DNA of 64,000 nucleotides, taken from NCBI GenBank assembly GCA_902388495.1, contig CABMPP010000009.1, forward strand, positions 62,001 to 126,000, in the 5' to 3' direction. This DNA is from an uncultured Bacteroides sp. GTDB taxonomy: Bacteria > Bacteroidota > Bacteroidia > Bacteroidales > Bacteroidaceae. Positions 1-10,300 of this stretch are shown in pieces. A model generated the notes under the pieces. The model had not been told where the DNA came from. It ran no database searches and worked only from the letters and a program-made list of their open reading frames with translations. A program made the translations under genes and the position numbers. How positions within the stretch are numbered: the first letter of the stretch is position 1; every line of letters starts with the position of its first letter.

Positions 1-1981
1 TCAGGTGATGGTGCACGGCGCTCACCGCCAGCAACGACGGAATAGCGGCATGGGTGGCATCTACCTCACGGTCGGAAAGCACGATGTAGTTCACGCCCTC
101 GGTAACAGATTCTTCGGCCTGCTTGCAAAGAGAGGCCAGCGCTTCCTGCAAGCCTTGACGTCCTTTCTCCACCTCGAACAGCATGGGCAGCTTCAAACTC
201 TTGAAACCCTTGTAGCGGATGTTGCAGAGGAGGTCGAGTTGCGTATTGCTCAGGATGGGGTGGTTCAGGCGTACCATCTTGCAATGGCTTTCGTTGGGCG
301 TCAGGATGTTCATGCCCACGGCGCCGATGTATTCCGACAGAGACATCACCAGTTCTTCGCGCAACGGGTCGATGGGCGGATTGGTGACTTGAGCAAACTG
401 CTGACGGAAGTAATTATAGAGAAGTTGTGGTTTATCGCTCAGTACGGCCAGCGGCGTGTCGTTACCCATTGAGTTGATGGGCTCGGCACCGGTGGTACAC
501 ATCGGTACGATCAGCCGCTCTACATCTTCCTTCGAGAAGCCGAAGGTGAGCAGCATGCGTTCGTAGTTCTCCACGCTGTGGGGCACTTTACGTCCGCTTT
601 TCAGTTCGTCCAGTTCGATGCGGTTGTTGGCCAGCCAGGTGCGGTAGGGCTTGGCTTCGGCAAGCTGTTGTTTCAGTTCGCCGTCGTAGAAGATTTCGCC
701 TTTCTCGGTGTCTACGAGCAGAATCTTACCCGGTTGCAGGCGTCCTTTCTCTTTGATGTCGGCGGGCTCGAAGTCCATCACGCCGACTTCGCTTGCCACT
801 ACCATCATGTCGTTGTGGGTGATGAGGTAGCGTGCAGGGCGCAGGCCGTTACGGTCCAGCATACCGCCTGCATAGCGTCCGTCGCTGAAGAGCAATGCTG
901 CCGGTCCGTCCCACGGCTCCATCAGGATGGAGTGGTATTCGTAGAAGGCTTTCAGGTCTTCGCTGATAGGGTTCTTTTCGTTGAACGATTCGGGCACAAG
1001 CATCGCCATAGCGTGCGGCAGGCTCAGACCCGACATCACGAGGAATTCGAGCACATTGTCCAGCGAGGCGCTGTCGCTCATGCCCGGTTGCACAATGGGA
1101 CGTATCTCTTTGATATCGCCCAGCGTGGGAGAGGAGAGTACGCTTTCGCGGGCTTCCATCCAGCCACGGTTACCGCGGATGGTGTTGATTTCGCCGTTGT
1201 GCGCCAACAGGCGGAACGGCTGTGCCAGTCCCCAAGTGGGGAAGGTGTTGGTACTGAAACGGGAGTGTACCAGTGCCAGACCGCTGGTGAAGTAATTGTT
1301 CGTCAAGTCGGGGAAGTAGTTGCGCAACTGCAAGGACGAGAGCATACCTTTATAGACGATGTTCTTCGTGGAGAGCGAAACTATGTAGAAATCCTCACGG
1401 GCGGGGATGTCCGACTTGCGTATTTTGTTTTCTATTCTCTTCCTTATTATATATAGCGTACGGTCGGCGGTTTCGGCGTCCGTAAATCCGGTGATGAAGA
1501 TTTGTTTGATGTCCGGTTCGTTGGCCAGTGCCGATTCTCCCAGAATTTCGGGGCAGGTGGGCACGTTTCGCAGGTGCATCAGTGTCAGTCCTTCTTTCTC
1601 GATTTCTTCGATAATGACGCTCAGAATGGCAGCCTGGTCCCGTTCGTCCTTCGGAAGGAAAAGCAGACCGGTACCGTACTTTCCCTTTTCGGGCACGGGG
1701 ATTCCTTGCAACAAGATGAACTCGTGCGGGATTTGCAGCATGATGCCGGCGCCGTCTCCGGTCTTATTGTCTGCACCTTCGGCTCCGCGATGGCGCATGT
1801 TCTCCAATACTTTCAATGCCGATTCTACCAGATCGTGTGATTTGCCCCCATGAATGTTGACCAGCATACCTACTCCACAAGCGTCGTGCTCATTGGAGGC
1901 ATCGTACAGGCCCAGTTGTCTGGGCTGTCGTTGGTAGGGCTGTGCTTTTGTTTCGTTGTTAAAAAGTTCTTCTTTCATCAT
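1..1981 (-). CDS. gltB: Glutamate synthase large subunit, N-terminal part (gene continues past the left edge)
   Basis: Large subunit of glutamate synthase: a class II glutaminase domain releases ammonia from glutamine and a flavin/iron-sulfur synthase domain adds it to 2-oxoglutarate. About 660 residues are visible. After a propeptide-like stretch the expected nucleophile is Cys35 in HDACGVGMLVNIHGGKS, followed by ENMRHRGAEGADNKTGDGAG, typical of GltB. The last visible residues (HAAIPSLLAVSAVHHHL) belong to the central domain, so the synthase half and any gltD lie outside. Two adjacent ATGs (1981 and 1978) are possible starts. A TATATTTG -7 box lies upstream on the minus strand. The gene is divergent from glmS. 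Identification is firm; only the N-terminal part can be judged. Confidence 0.95.
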   Translation of the reverse strand, partial: MMKEELFNNETKAQPYQRQPRQLGLYDASNEHDACGVGMLVNIHGGKSHDLVESALKVLENMRHRGAEGADNKTGDGAGIMLQIPHEFILLQGIPVPEKGKYGTGLLFLPKDERDQAAILSVIIEEIEKEGLTLMHLRNVPTCPEILGESALANEPDIKQIFITGFTDAETADRTLYIIRKRIENKIRKSDIPAREDFYIVSLSTKNIVYKGMLSSLQLRNYFPDLTNNYFTSGLALVHSRFSTNTFPTWGLAQPFRLLAHNGEINTIRGNRGWMEARESVLSSPTLGDIKEIRPIVQPGMSDSASLDNVLEFLVMSGLSLPHAMAMLVPESFNEKNPISEDLKAFYEYHSILMEPWDGPAALLFSDGRYAGGMLDRNGLRPARYLITHNDMMVVASEVGVMDFEPADIKEKGRLQPGKILLVDTEKGEIFYDGELKQQLAEAKPYRTWLANNRIELDELKSGRKVPHSVENYERMLLTFGFSKEDVERLIVPMCTTGAEPINSMGNDTPLAVLSDKPQLLYNYFRQQFAQVTNPPIDPLREELVMSLSEYIGAVGMNILTPNESHCKMVRLNHPILSNTQLDLLCNIRYKGFKSLKLPMLFEVEKGRQGLQEALASLCKQAEESVTEGVNYIVLSDREVDATHAAIPSLLAVSAVHHHL

Positions 1982-2035
1982 TCTAAGTTTACTTTATTTC
2001 TGTGTAATACCTATTAGTAGTGTCAAAATGTTCGG

Positions 2036-2043
2036 CAAATATA
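2036..2043 (-). promoter_or_regulatory. Probable -7 box for gltB
   Basis: Read on the minus strand this is TATATTTG, a full match to the Bacteroides -7 element TAnnTTTG, about 55 nt before the gltB start. No good -33 TTTG is present at the usual spacing, so support is from one box only. The whole 366-nt gap to glmS is AT-rich and otherwise shows only oligo-T/A runs. Confidence 0.45.
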
Positions 2044-2292
2044 GTTATTTAATTTCAAAATGATATAATAATATCCGCACTTCTCTTTCATTAAATACCT
2101 GCAATTGGGGATAAGGTTATAATCTGACACGAAATACCGGCTGTTTTCTTTTAAATTCAAATCAAATACATTTAGTTTGCTTTTAGATTGTAAATTCATC
2201 CTTTTGCTTTCAAAAGAATATTTTCTTTTGCTTTTTGACATTAAAAGAACTTTTTTCTATTCTTTTGATAAATAAATAGGAGAAAAATAAAC

Positions 2293-2320
2293 TTTATGTT
2301 CTTAAGAATATGTATCTTTG
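2293..2320 (+). promoter_or_regulatory. Probable glmS promoter
   Basis: TATCTTTG at 2313-2320 matches the Bacteroides -7 element. A weak -33 (TTTA at 2293-2296) lies 16 nt upstream. The start codon of glmS follows 27 nt after the -7 box, leaving a short leader with no room for a glmS ribozyme. Confidence 0.6.
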
Positions 2321-2347
2321 CAGCGCAAATTCAAATACTGATATATT

Positions 2348-4192
2348 ATGTGTGGAATCGTAGGCTATATAGGTCAAAGGAAAGCCTACCCCATTCTTAT
2401 CAAAGGTCTGAAGCGGTTAGAGTACCGTGGATACGATAGTGCAGGGGTAGCATTGATCAGTGACAACCGGCAGTTGAACGTGTATAAAGCGAAAGGTAAG
2501 GTTTCGGAACTGGAAACTTTCGTTACTCAAAAAGATATTTCCGGTAATATTGGTATTGCACACACCCGTTGGGCTACGCACGGAGAACCTTGTTCCGCTA
2601 ATGCCCATCCCCACTATTCCTCTTCCGAACGTCTCGCACTCATCCACAACGGCATCATCGAGAACTACGCCGTCCTTAAAGAAAAACTCCAAGCTAAAGG
2701 CTATTCATTTAAAAGCAGTACAGATACCGAGGTACTGGTACAGCTCATTGAGTACATCCAGTTGACAAACCACCTTGATTTGCTGACGGCCGTACAGCTT
2801 GCCTTGCAGGAAGTGATCGGTGCGTATGCCATCGCCGTGCTCGACAAAGACAACCCGGACGAGATTATTGCGGCACGCAAAAGCAGTCCGCTGGTAGTGG
2901 GCATCGGCAAGGACGAGTTCTTTCTGGCATCGGATGCCACGCCGATTGTGGAATATACCGACAAGGTAGTGTATCTGGAAGATGAAGAGATTGCCGTGAT
3001 ACGCCGGGGTGAGAAGCTGAAGGTAGTGAACCTGAAGAACGTGGAGTGCCCGCACGAAGTGAAGACGGTGGCACTCAACCTCGGTCAGTTGGAGAAGGGC
3101 GGTTATCCGCACTTCATGTTGAAGGAGATCTTCGAACAGCCCGACTGTATTCACGACTGCATGCGCGGACGCATCAATGTAGAAGGAACCAATGTGGTAC
3201 TTTCGGCTGTGATAGATTATAAGGAGCGCCTGCTGGCTGCCAAACGCTTTGTGATTGTAGCCTGTGGCACGTCCTGGCATGCAGCACTTATCGGCAAGCA
3301 CCTGATCGAGAGCTTCTGCCGCATCCCGGTGGAAGTGGAATATGCATCGGAGTTCCGTTATCGCGACCCGGTGATTGACAGCAACGACGTAGTGATTGCC
3401 ATTTCGCAGAGCGGAGAGACAGCCGATACATTGGCTGCCGTGGAACTTGCCAAAAGTCGTGGAGCATTTATATATGGTATATGCAATGCCATCGGCTCCA
3501 GCATTCCCCGCGCTACGCATACAGGCTCGTATATTCACGTAGGACCCGAGATCGGTGTGGCATCTACCAAAGCCTTCACCGGACAGGTTACGGTGCTCAC
3601 CATGCTTGCCTTGACGCTTGCCCGGGAGAAGAAGACGATTGACGAGGAACAATACCTTGCCGTTGTCAAGGAGTTGGGACAGATTCCCGACAAAATGAAG
3701 GAAGTATTGAAGCTGAACGACTGCATTGCCGAACTTTCCAAGATATTCACATACGCCCATAACTTCATTTACCTGGGACGCGGTTACAGCTATCCCGTAG
3801 CCCTGGAAGGTGCATTGAAGCTGAAGGAAATCTCGTATATCCATGCCGAAGGCTATCCGGCTGCCGAAATGAAGCACGGGCCTATCGCCCTGGTAGACGC
3901 CGAAATGCCGGTGGTGGTTATCGCCACGCAGAACGGACTTTACGAGAAAGTGCTCAGCAATATCCAGGAAATCAAGGCGCGCAAAGGCAAGGTTATTGCC
4001 ATCGTTACGAAAGGCGATACGGTTATCAGCAAGATTGCCGATACTTGCATCGAACTTCCCGAAACAATGGAATGCCTCGATCCGTTAATAACTACGGTGC
4101 CGCTGCAGATGCTTGCTTATCACATCGCCGTGTGCAAAGGTATGGATGTAGACCAACCGAGAAACCTTGCGAAATCGGTGACCGTAGAGTAG
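2348..4192 (+). CDS. glmS: Glutamine--fructose-6-phosphate aminotransferase (isomerizing)
   Basis: Makes glucosamine-6-phosphate from fructose-6-phosphate and glutamine, the first step to UDP-GlcNAc for peptidoglycan, LPS and capsule. The protein has 614 residues, the usual length. Cys2 (MCGIVGYIG) is the glutaminase nucleophile once Met is removed; THTRWATHGEP and HNGIIENY are conserved glutaminase motifs. Two SIS sugar-isomerase domains follow (VACGTSWHAALIGKHLIE; GRGYSYPVALEGALKLKE), and the end DQPRNLAKSVTVE is the standard GlmS C-terminus. The gene has its own promoter and is followed by a 22-bp repeat array before the next amidotransferase gene. No defect is seen. Confidence 0.98.
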   Translation: MCGIVGYIGQRKAYPILIKGLKRLEYRGYDSAGVALISDNRQLNVYKAKGKVSELETFVTQKDISGNIGIAHTRWATHGEPCSANAHPHYSSSERLALIHNGIIENYAVLKEKLQAKGYSFKSSTDTEVLVQLIEYIQLTNHLDLLTAVQLALQEVIGAYAIAVLDKDNPDEIIAARKSSPLVVGIGKDEFFLASDATPIVEYTDKVVYLEDEEIAVIRRGEKLKVVNLKNVECPHEVKTVALNLGQLEKGGYPHFMLKEIFEQPDCIHDCMRGRINVEGTNVVLSAVIDYKERLLAAKRFVIVACGTSWHAALIGKHLIESFCRIPVEVEYASEFRYRDPVIDSNDVVIAISQSGETADTLAAVELAKSRGAFIYGICNAIGSSIPRATHTGSYIHVGPEIGVASTKAFTGQVTVLTMLALTLAREKKTIDEEQYLAVVKELGQIPDKMKEVLKLNDCIAELSKIFTYAHNFIYLGRGYSYPVALEGALKLKEISYIHAEGYPAAEMKHGPIALVDAEMPVVVIATQNGLYEKVLSNIQEIKARKGKVIAIVTKGDTVISKIADTCIELPETMECLDPLITTVPLQMLAYHIAVCKGMDVDQPRNLAKSVTVE

Positions 4193-4197
4193 GGAAA

Positions 4198-4310
4198 AAA
4201 CAGATGATGTGTTGAGGCAAAACAGATGATGCGTTTGACCCAAACAGATGATGTGTTTACCCTGAACAGATGATGCGTTTTACTTGAATAGATAATGCGT
4301 TTTTGTAACT
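4198..4310 (+). repeat. Five-copy 22-bp tandem repeat between glmS and the PurF-like gene
   Basis: The core CAGATGATGYGTTT begins at 4201, 4223, 4245 and 4267, with a degenerate fifth copy (TAGATAATGCGTTT) at 4289, so the period is exactly 22 bp. Each unit has a conserved 14-nt core and a variable remainder ending in AA. Position 10 reads T, C, T, C, C in successive units. AAAC before the core and GTTT within it could pair weakly. The array fills the intergenic space just after the glmS stop codon. Confidence 0.9.
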
Positions 4311-4338
4311 TGTAATTTAGTAATTAGTAAATCTATAA

Positions 4339-6222
4339 ATGGAACAACTAAAGCATGAATGTGGCGTCGCCATGATACGCCTGTTGAAACCGCTGGAATA
4401 CTACGAAAAGAAGTACGGCACATGGATGTACGGACTGAACAAGCTCTATCTCCTGATGGAGAAACAACATAATCGCGGACAGGAAGGTGCGGGTCTGGCT
4501 TGTGTAAAACTGGAAGCCAATCCCGGTGAAGAGTACATGTTTCGCGAACGGGCCTTGGGCTCCGGTGCTATCACCGAGATTTTCGGTACGGTGCAGAGTA
4601 ACTTCAAGGATCTGACAAAAGAACAGCTGCACGATGCCGAATACGCAAAGCGTGTGCTTCCCTTTGCCGGTGAAGCCTATATGGGGCATTTGCGCTATTC
4701 CACTACCGGAAAGTCGGGAATCTCCTACGTGCACCCGTTTTTAAGAAGAAACAACTGGCGTGCCAAGAACCTTGCCCTCTGCGGCAACTTCAATATGACG
4801 AACGTCGATGAAATCTTTGCACGCATCACCGCCATCGGACAACATCCGCGCAAGTACGCCGATACATACATCATGCTCGAACAACTGGGACACCGCTTGG
4901 ACCGCGAAGTAGAACGCCTCTTCAACCTCGCCGAAGCCGAGGGCTTGACGGGCATGGACGTGACCCATTACATCGAAGACCATATCGACCTTGCCAACGT
5001 GCTGCGCACTTCGAGCAGGGAGTGGGACGGAGGATATGTGATGTGCGGACTCACCGGAAGCGGTGAAACCTTTGCCGTTCGTGACCCGTGGGGCATCCGT
5101 ACCGCCTTCTGGTATCAGGACGACGAGATAGCCGTGCTTGCCAGCGAACGCCCTGTGATACAGACCGCCCTGAATGTGCCTGCCGCTTCCATCAAGGAAC
5201 TGCAACCCGGACAAGCTATGTTCATCAACAAGGCGGGCAAGCTGCGTACGGTGCAAATCAACAAGCCCCGTGAGGTGAGACCTTGCTCTTTCGAGCGCAT
5301 CTACTTCAGTCGCGGCAGTGACATGGACATCTACAAGGAACGTAAACTGTTAGGTGAGAAGTTGGTACCTAACATCTTGAAAGCCATTGATAACGATATC
5401 GACCATACCGTATTCTCCTTCATCCCCAACACGGCCGAAGTTGCCTTCTACGGCATGCTGCAAGGACTGGACGAGTATCTCAACGAAGAAAAGGTAGAGC
5501 AGATTGCAAACCTGGCAAACAAACCCAGTCACGAAGAACTGGAACGTATCCTTTCCCGACGCATACGAAGTGAAAAGGTAGCCATCAAAGACATCAAGCT
5601 GCGCACGTTTATCGCCGAGGGCAACAGCCGCAACGACCTTGCCGCTCATGTGTACGACATCACTTACGGGAGCCTCGTGCCAGGTGTGGACAATCTGGTT
5701 GTCATTGACGACTCCATTGTCCGCGGAACCACCTTGAAGCAAAGTATCATCGGTATCTTGGACCGTCTGGGTCCGAAGAAGATCGTTATCGTCTCTTCCT
5801 CTCCGCAGGTACGCTATCCCGATTATTACGGCATCGACATGGCAAAGATGAGCGAGTTCATCGCCTTCAAGGCTGCCGTAGAGCTGCTGAAAGAACGGGA
5901 CATGAAGGATGTGATTGCCGCTGCCTATCGTAAGTCGAAAGACCAGGTGGGCTTGCCGAAGGAGCAGATGGTGAACTATGTAAAGGATATCTATGCTCCC
6001 TTCACCGACGAAGAAATCTCCGCCAAGATGGTGGAACTGCTTACCCCGAAAGGAACGAAAGCCAAAGTACAGATTGTCTATCAGCCCCTCGAAGGACTGC
6101 ATGAGGCTTGTCCCAAACATCAGGGAGACTGGTACTTCAGCGGAGACTATCCTACACCGGGTGGCGTGAAGCTGTTGAATGCCGCATTCATTGACTATAT
6201 TGAACAAGTTTACCAGTTCTGA
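4339..6222 (+). CDS. PurF-like amidophosphoribosyltransferase
   Basis: Class II glutaminase joined to a type I phosphoribosyltransferase, the architecture of the first committed enzyme of purine synthesis (PRPP plus glutamine to phosphoribosylamine). Cys8 in HECGVAMI is the likely nucleophile after processing; NRGQEGAG, GHLRYSTTG and CGNFNMTN are glutaminase motifs. VVIDDSIVRGTT is the PRPP-binding loop and RYPDYYGID the following PurF signature. At 627 residues it is well above the roughly 470-510 of classical PurF, with extra sequence in the middle and at the C-terminus. It may be a paralogue rather than the only PurF of the cell. It lies between glmS and carA and probably shares transcription with carA and carB. 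Confidence 0.85.
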   Translation: MEQLKHECGVAMIRLLKPLEYYEKKYGTWMYGLNKLYLLMEKQHNRGQEGAGLACVKLEANPGEEYMFRERALGSGAITEIFGTVQSNFKDLTKEQLHDAEYAKRVLPFAGEAYMGHLRYSTTGKSGISYVHPFLRRNNWRAKNLALCGNFNMTNVDEIFARITAIGQHPRKYADTYIMLEQLGHRLDREVERLFNLAEAEGLTGMDVTHYIEDHIDLANVLRTSSREWDGGYVMCGLTGSGETFAVRDPWGIRTAFWYQDDEIAVLASERPVIQTALNVPAASIKELQPGQAMFINKAGKLRTVQINKPREVRPCSFERIYFSRGSDMDIYKERKLLGEKLVPNILKAIDNDIDHTVFSFIPNTAEVAFYGMLQGLDEYLNEEKVEQIANLANKPSHEELERILSRRIRSEKVAIKDIKLRTFIAEGNSRNDLAAHVYDITYGSLVPGVDNLVVIDDSIVRGTTLKQSIIGILDRLGPKKIVIVSSSPQVRYPDYYGIDMAKMSEFIAFKAAVELLKERDMKDVIAAAYRKSKDQVGLPKEQMVNYVKDIYAPFTDEEISAKMVELLTPKGTKAKVQIVYQPLEGLHEACPKHQGDWYFSGDYPTPGGVKLLNAAFIDYIEQVYQF

Positions 6223-6265
6223 TGGAAGAAGAAAAGAATAATCAAGATACAAAGTAATACTATAG

Positions 6266-7342
6266 ATGAGAAATGTAACTCTTATCCTCGACGACGGGAG
6301 CCGCTTTCACGGCAAGTCGTTTGGCTATGAAAAGCCGGTAGCGGGAGAGGTGGTCTTTAACACAGCCATGACGGGTTATCCCGAGAGCTTGACCGACCCT
6401 TCGTATGCCGGTCAGTTAATGACGCTCACTTATCCGTTAGTGGGCAACTACGGTGTGCCACCGTTCACCATCGAACCGAACGGGCTGGCTACGTTCATGG
6501 AGAGCGAACGCATCCATGCTGAAGCCATCATCGTGAGCGATTACTCGGAGACGTACAGCCACTGGAACGCTGTAGAAAGCTTGGGAGACTGGCTGAAACG
6601 TGAACAAGTACCCGGCATTACGGGCATCGACACGCGTGAACTGACGAAGGTGCTGCGCGAACATGGTGTAATGATGGGCAAGATTGTCTTCGATGACGAG
6701 CCGGAGAATGTGCCCGAAGCAGTCTATGCAGGCGTAAACTATGTAGATAAGGTAAGTTGCAAAGAGGTGATCCGTTACAATGAGGGTGCTGATAAGAAGA
6801 AAGTAGTGCTCGTGGATTGTGGTGTAAAGTCCAACATCATCCGCTGCCTGCTGAAACGCGACGTAGAAGTTATCCGCGTGCCCTGGGATTACGATTACAA
6901 CGGACTAGAGTTCGACGGACTGTTCGTCTCCAACGGTCCCGGTGATCCCGATACCTGCGATGCTGCCGTACAGAACATCCGCAAGGCAATGGCAAACGAG
7001 AAGTTGCCTATCTTCGGTATCTGCATGGGTAACCAGTTGCTGAGTAAAGCGGGAGGAGCCAAGATATACAAACTGAAATACGGTCATCGCAGCCACAACC
7101 AGCCCGTGCGCATGGTGGGTACGGAGCGTTGCTTCATCACCTCGCAGAACCATGGTTATGCCGTAGACAACAATACGCTGACCGAAGACTGGGAACCGCT
7201 TTTCATCAATATGAACGATGGTTCCAACGAGGGCATCAAGCATAAGCGCAATCCCTGGTTCTCGGCACAGTTCCATCCGGAAGCTGCCAGCGGACCGACG
7301 GACACGGAGTTTCTGTTTGACGAGTTTGTGAAACTGCTGTAA
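6266..7342 (+). CDS. carA: Carbamoyl-phosphate synthase small (glutaminase) subunit
   Basis: Hydrolyses glutamine and channels ammonia to CarB for carbamoyl phosphate, the precursor of arginine and pyrimidines. At 358 residues it has the usual length. The N-terminal domain contains FNTAMTGYPESLTDPSYAGQ; the class I glutaminase domain has GDP at VSNGPGDP, nucleophile Cys253 in GICMGNQ and the His/Glu pair in QFHPEA. GICMGNQ differs from the common GICLGHQ but keeps the Cys. It starts 44 nt after the PurF-like gene and ends 24 nt before carB, consistent with one operon. Confidence 0.97.
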   Translation: MRNVTLILDDGSRFHGKSFGYEKPVAGEVVFNTAMTGYPESLTDPSYAGQLMTLTYPLVGNYGVPPFTIEPNGLATFMESERIHAEAIIVSDYSETYSHWNAVESLGDWLKREQVPGITGIDTRELTKVLREHGVMMGKIVFDDEPENVPEAVYAGVNYVDKVSCKEVIRYNEGADKKKVVLVDCGVKSNIIRCLLKRDVEVIRVPWDYDYNGLEFDGLFVSNGPGDPDTCDAAVQNIRKAMANEKLPIFGICMGNQLLSKAGGAKIYKLKYGHRSHNQPVRMVGTERCFITSQNHGYAVDNNTLTEDWEPLFINMNDGSNEGIKHKRNPWFSAQFHPEAASGPTDTEFLFDEFVKLL

Positions 7343-7365
7343 TTACCTTATTAAACGTACAACAA

Positions 7366-10300
7366 ATGAAAGAAGATAAAATAAAGAAAGTCCTGCTACT
7401 CGGCTCCGGTGCACTGAAAATCGGTGAAGCGGGAGAGTTTGACTACTCCGGTTCGCAGGCGCTAAAAGCGTTGAAGGAAGAAGGCATCCATACCGTCCTC
7501 ATCAACCCGAACATCGCCACGGTGCAGACTTCGGAAGGCGTTGCCGACCAGATTTACTTCCTGCCCGTCACCCCCTACTTTGTAGAAAAAGTCATCGAGA
7601 AAGAGCGTCCCGACGGCATCATGCTTGCCTTTGGCGGACAAACCGCCTTGAACTGCGGTGTAGCCCTCTACAAAGACAAGATCTTCGAGAAATACGATGT
7701 AAAAGTCCTCGGTACCCCCGTACAAGCCATCATCGACACCGAAGACCGTGAAATCTTCGTTCAGAAACTGAACCAGATCGATGTAAAGACCATCAAGAGC
7801 GAAGCAGTAGAGAATGCCGTAGATGCCCGCCGTGCCGCCAAGGAACTGGGTTACCCCGTCATTGTCCGCGCTGCATACGCACTCGGCGGACTGGGTTCGG
7901 GCTTTTGTGACAACGAAGAAGAACTGAATGTATTGGTAGAAAAAGCCTTCTCTTTCTCTCCGCAGGTACTCGTAGAGAAGTCCTTGCGCGGCTGGAAAGA
8001 GGTGGAATACGAAGTAGTCCGCGACCGCTTCGACAACTGTATCACCGTCTGCAACATGGAGAACTTCGACCCGCTGGGCATCCACACGGGTGAGTCCATC
8101 GTCATCGCTCCGTCGCAGACTTTGAGCAATAGCGATTATCATAAACTGCGCGAACTTGCCATCCGCATCATCCGCCACATCGGTATTGTAGGAGAGTGTA
8201 ACGTACAGTATGCCTACGATCCCGAGAGTGAAGACTACCGCGTAATCGAGGTAAATGCCCGCTTGAGCCGTTCGTCTGCATTAGCCTCTAAAGCAACGGG
8301 TTATCCGTTGGCATTCGTGGCTGCAAAACTGGGACTCGGCTACGGCTTGTTCGACTTGAAGAACTCCGTTACCAAGACCACAAGCGCCTTCTTCGAGCCT
8401 GCACTCGACTATGTAGTCTGCAAAATCCCTCGTTGGGACTTGGGTAAGTTCCACGGTGTGGACAAGGAGCTCGGTTCTTCAATGAAGTCCGTAGGCGAGG
8501 TAATGGCCATCGGCCGTACCTTCGAGGAAGCCATTCAGAAAGGACTCCGCATGATAGGTCAGGGCATGCACGGCTTTGTGGAGAACAAGGAGCTTGTTAT
8601 CTCCGATATCGACAAGGCGCTGCAAGAACCTACCGACAAACGTATCTTCGTTATCTCCAAAGCCTTCCGTGCCGGATATACCATCGACCAGGTGCACGAG
8701 CTGACCAAGATAGACCGCTGGTTCCTGGAGAAGCTGATGAACATTATGAATACCAGCAAGGAACTGGAACAGTGGGGCAAGAATCATAAGCAGATTGCCG
8801 ACCTGCCCGTCGAACTGCTTCGCAAAGCCAAAGTACAAGGTTTCTCCGACTTCCAGATAGCCCGTGTCATAGGTTACGAGGGAGATATGGAGGACGGCAT
8901 CCTCTACGTCCGCAACTACCGTAAGAGCGTAGGCGTGCTGCCCGTAGTGAAACAAATCGATACCCTTGCCGCCGAATATCCTGCACAGACCAATTATCTG
9001 TACCTGACGTACAGCGGCATTGCCAACGATGTGAAATACCTGGGCGACCATAAATCCATCGTCGTACTTGGTAGTGGTGCCTACCGTATCGGCTCCTCGG
9101 TAGAATTCGACTGGTGCGGTGTGCAGGCGCTGAACACCATCCGCAAGGAAGGCTACCGTAGCGTTATGATAAACTATAACCCCGAAACCGTGTCTACGGA
9201 CTACGATATGTGCGACCGCCTCTACTTCGACGAACTCACCTTCGAACGCGTTATGGATATCCTCGAACTGGAAAATCCGCATGGCGTCATCGTCTCTACC
9301 GGTGGCCAGATACCGAACAACCTTGCCTTGCGCCTCGATGCGCAGAACGTGCCCATTCTGGGTACAAGCGCCAAGAGCATCGACAATGCCGAAGACCGTG
9401 ACAAGTTCTCCGCCATGCTCGACCGCATCGGTGTGGATCAGCCCGAATGGAGTGCGCTTACTTCACTGGAAGACATCAATGTTTTTGTAGAGAAGGTAGG
9501 TTTCCCCGTGCTGGTTCGTCCGTCGTACGTGCTCTCGGGTGCGGCCATGAATGTCTGCTCCAATCAGGAGGAGTTGGAACGCTTCCTGCAACTGGCAGCC
9601 AATGTATCGAAGAAGCATCCCGTTGTAGTCAGCCAGTTCATCGAACATGCCAAAGAGGTGGAGATGGATGCCGTGGCGCAGAATGGAGAAATCATCGCTT
9701 ACGCCATCAGCGAACATATCGAGTTTGCGGGTGTGCACTCCGGTGATGCCACTATCCAGTTCCCGCCGCAGAAGTTATATGTGGAGACCGTACGCCGCAT
9801 CAAGCGCATCAGCCGTGAGATTGCGCGCGAACTGAATATCTCGGGACCATTCAATATCCAGTACCTGGCTCGCGAAAACGATATCAAGGTGATTGAATGC
9901 AACCTGCGTGCCAGCCGTTCCTTCCCCTTTGTCAGCAAGGTGTTGAAGATCAATCTCATCGATCTTGCCACAAAAGTAATGCTCGGCATCCCTGTGCAGA
10001 AGTTGGACAAGAACCTCTTCGACCTGGATTACGTAGGTATCAAGGCCAGCCAGTTCTCCTTCAACCGTCTGCAAAAGGCCGACCCGGTGCTGGGTGTGGA
10101 CATGGCCAGTACGGGTGAGGTGGGCTGTATCGGAAGTGATACTTCCTGTGCTGTCCTCAAAGCCATGCTTTCCGTGGGCTATCGCATTCCGAAGAAGAAT
10201 ATCTTGCTTTCTACCGGTACGCCGAAGCAGAAAGTGGATATGCTTACTGCCGCCCGCATGCTTCAGCAGAAGGGTTACAAGATCTTCGCTACGGGTGGTT

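Noticed and set aside
2023..2241. A 72-codon minus-strand frame upstream of gltB
   Set aside because: It lies in a very AT-rich promoter region, is low-complexity (Lys/Ser/Asn) and would overlap the gltB promoter box.
2321..2347. glmS ribozyme or other riboswitch before glmS
   Set aside because: Only 27 nt separate the predicted -7 box from the start codon, too little for such an RNA.
4198..4310. CRISPR array
   Set aside because: Units are 22 bp in total with a 14-nt core and a few variable bases; there are no spacer-length unique sequences and no cas genes. The same holds for the arrays at 25731 and 57657.
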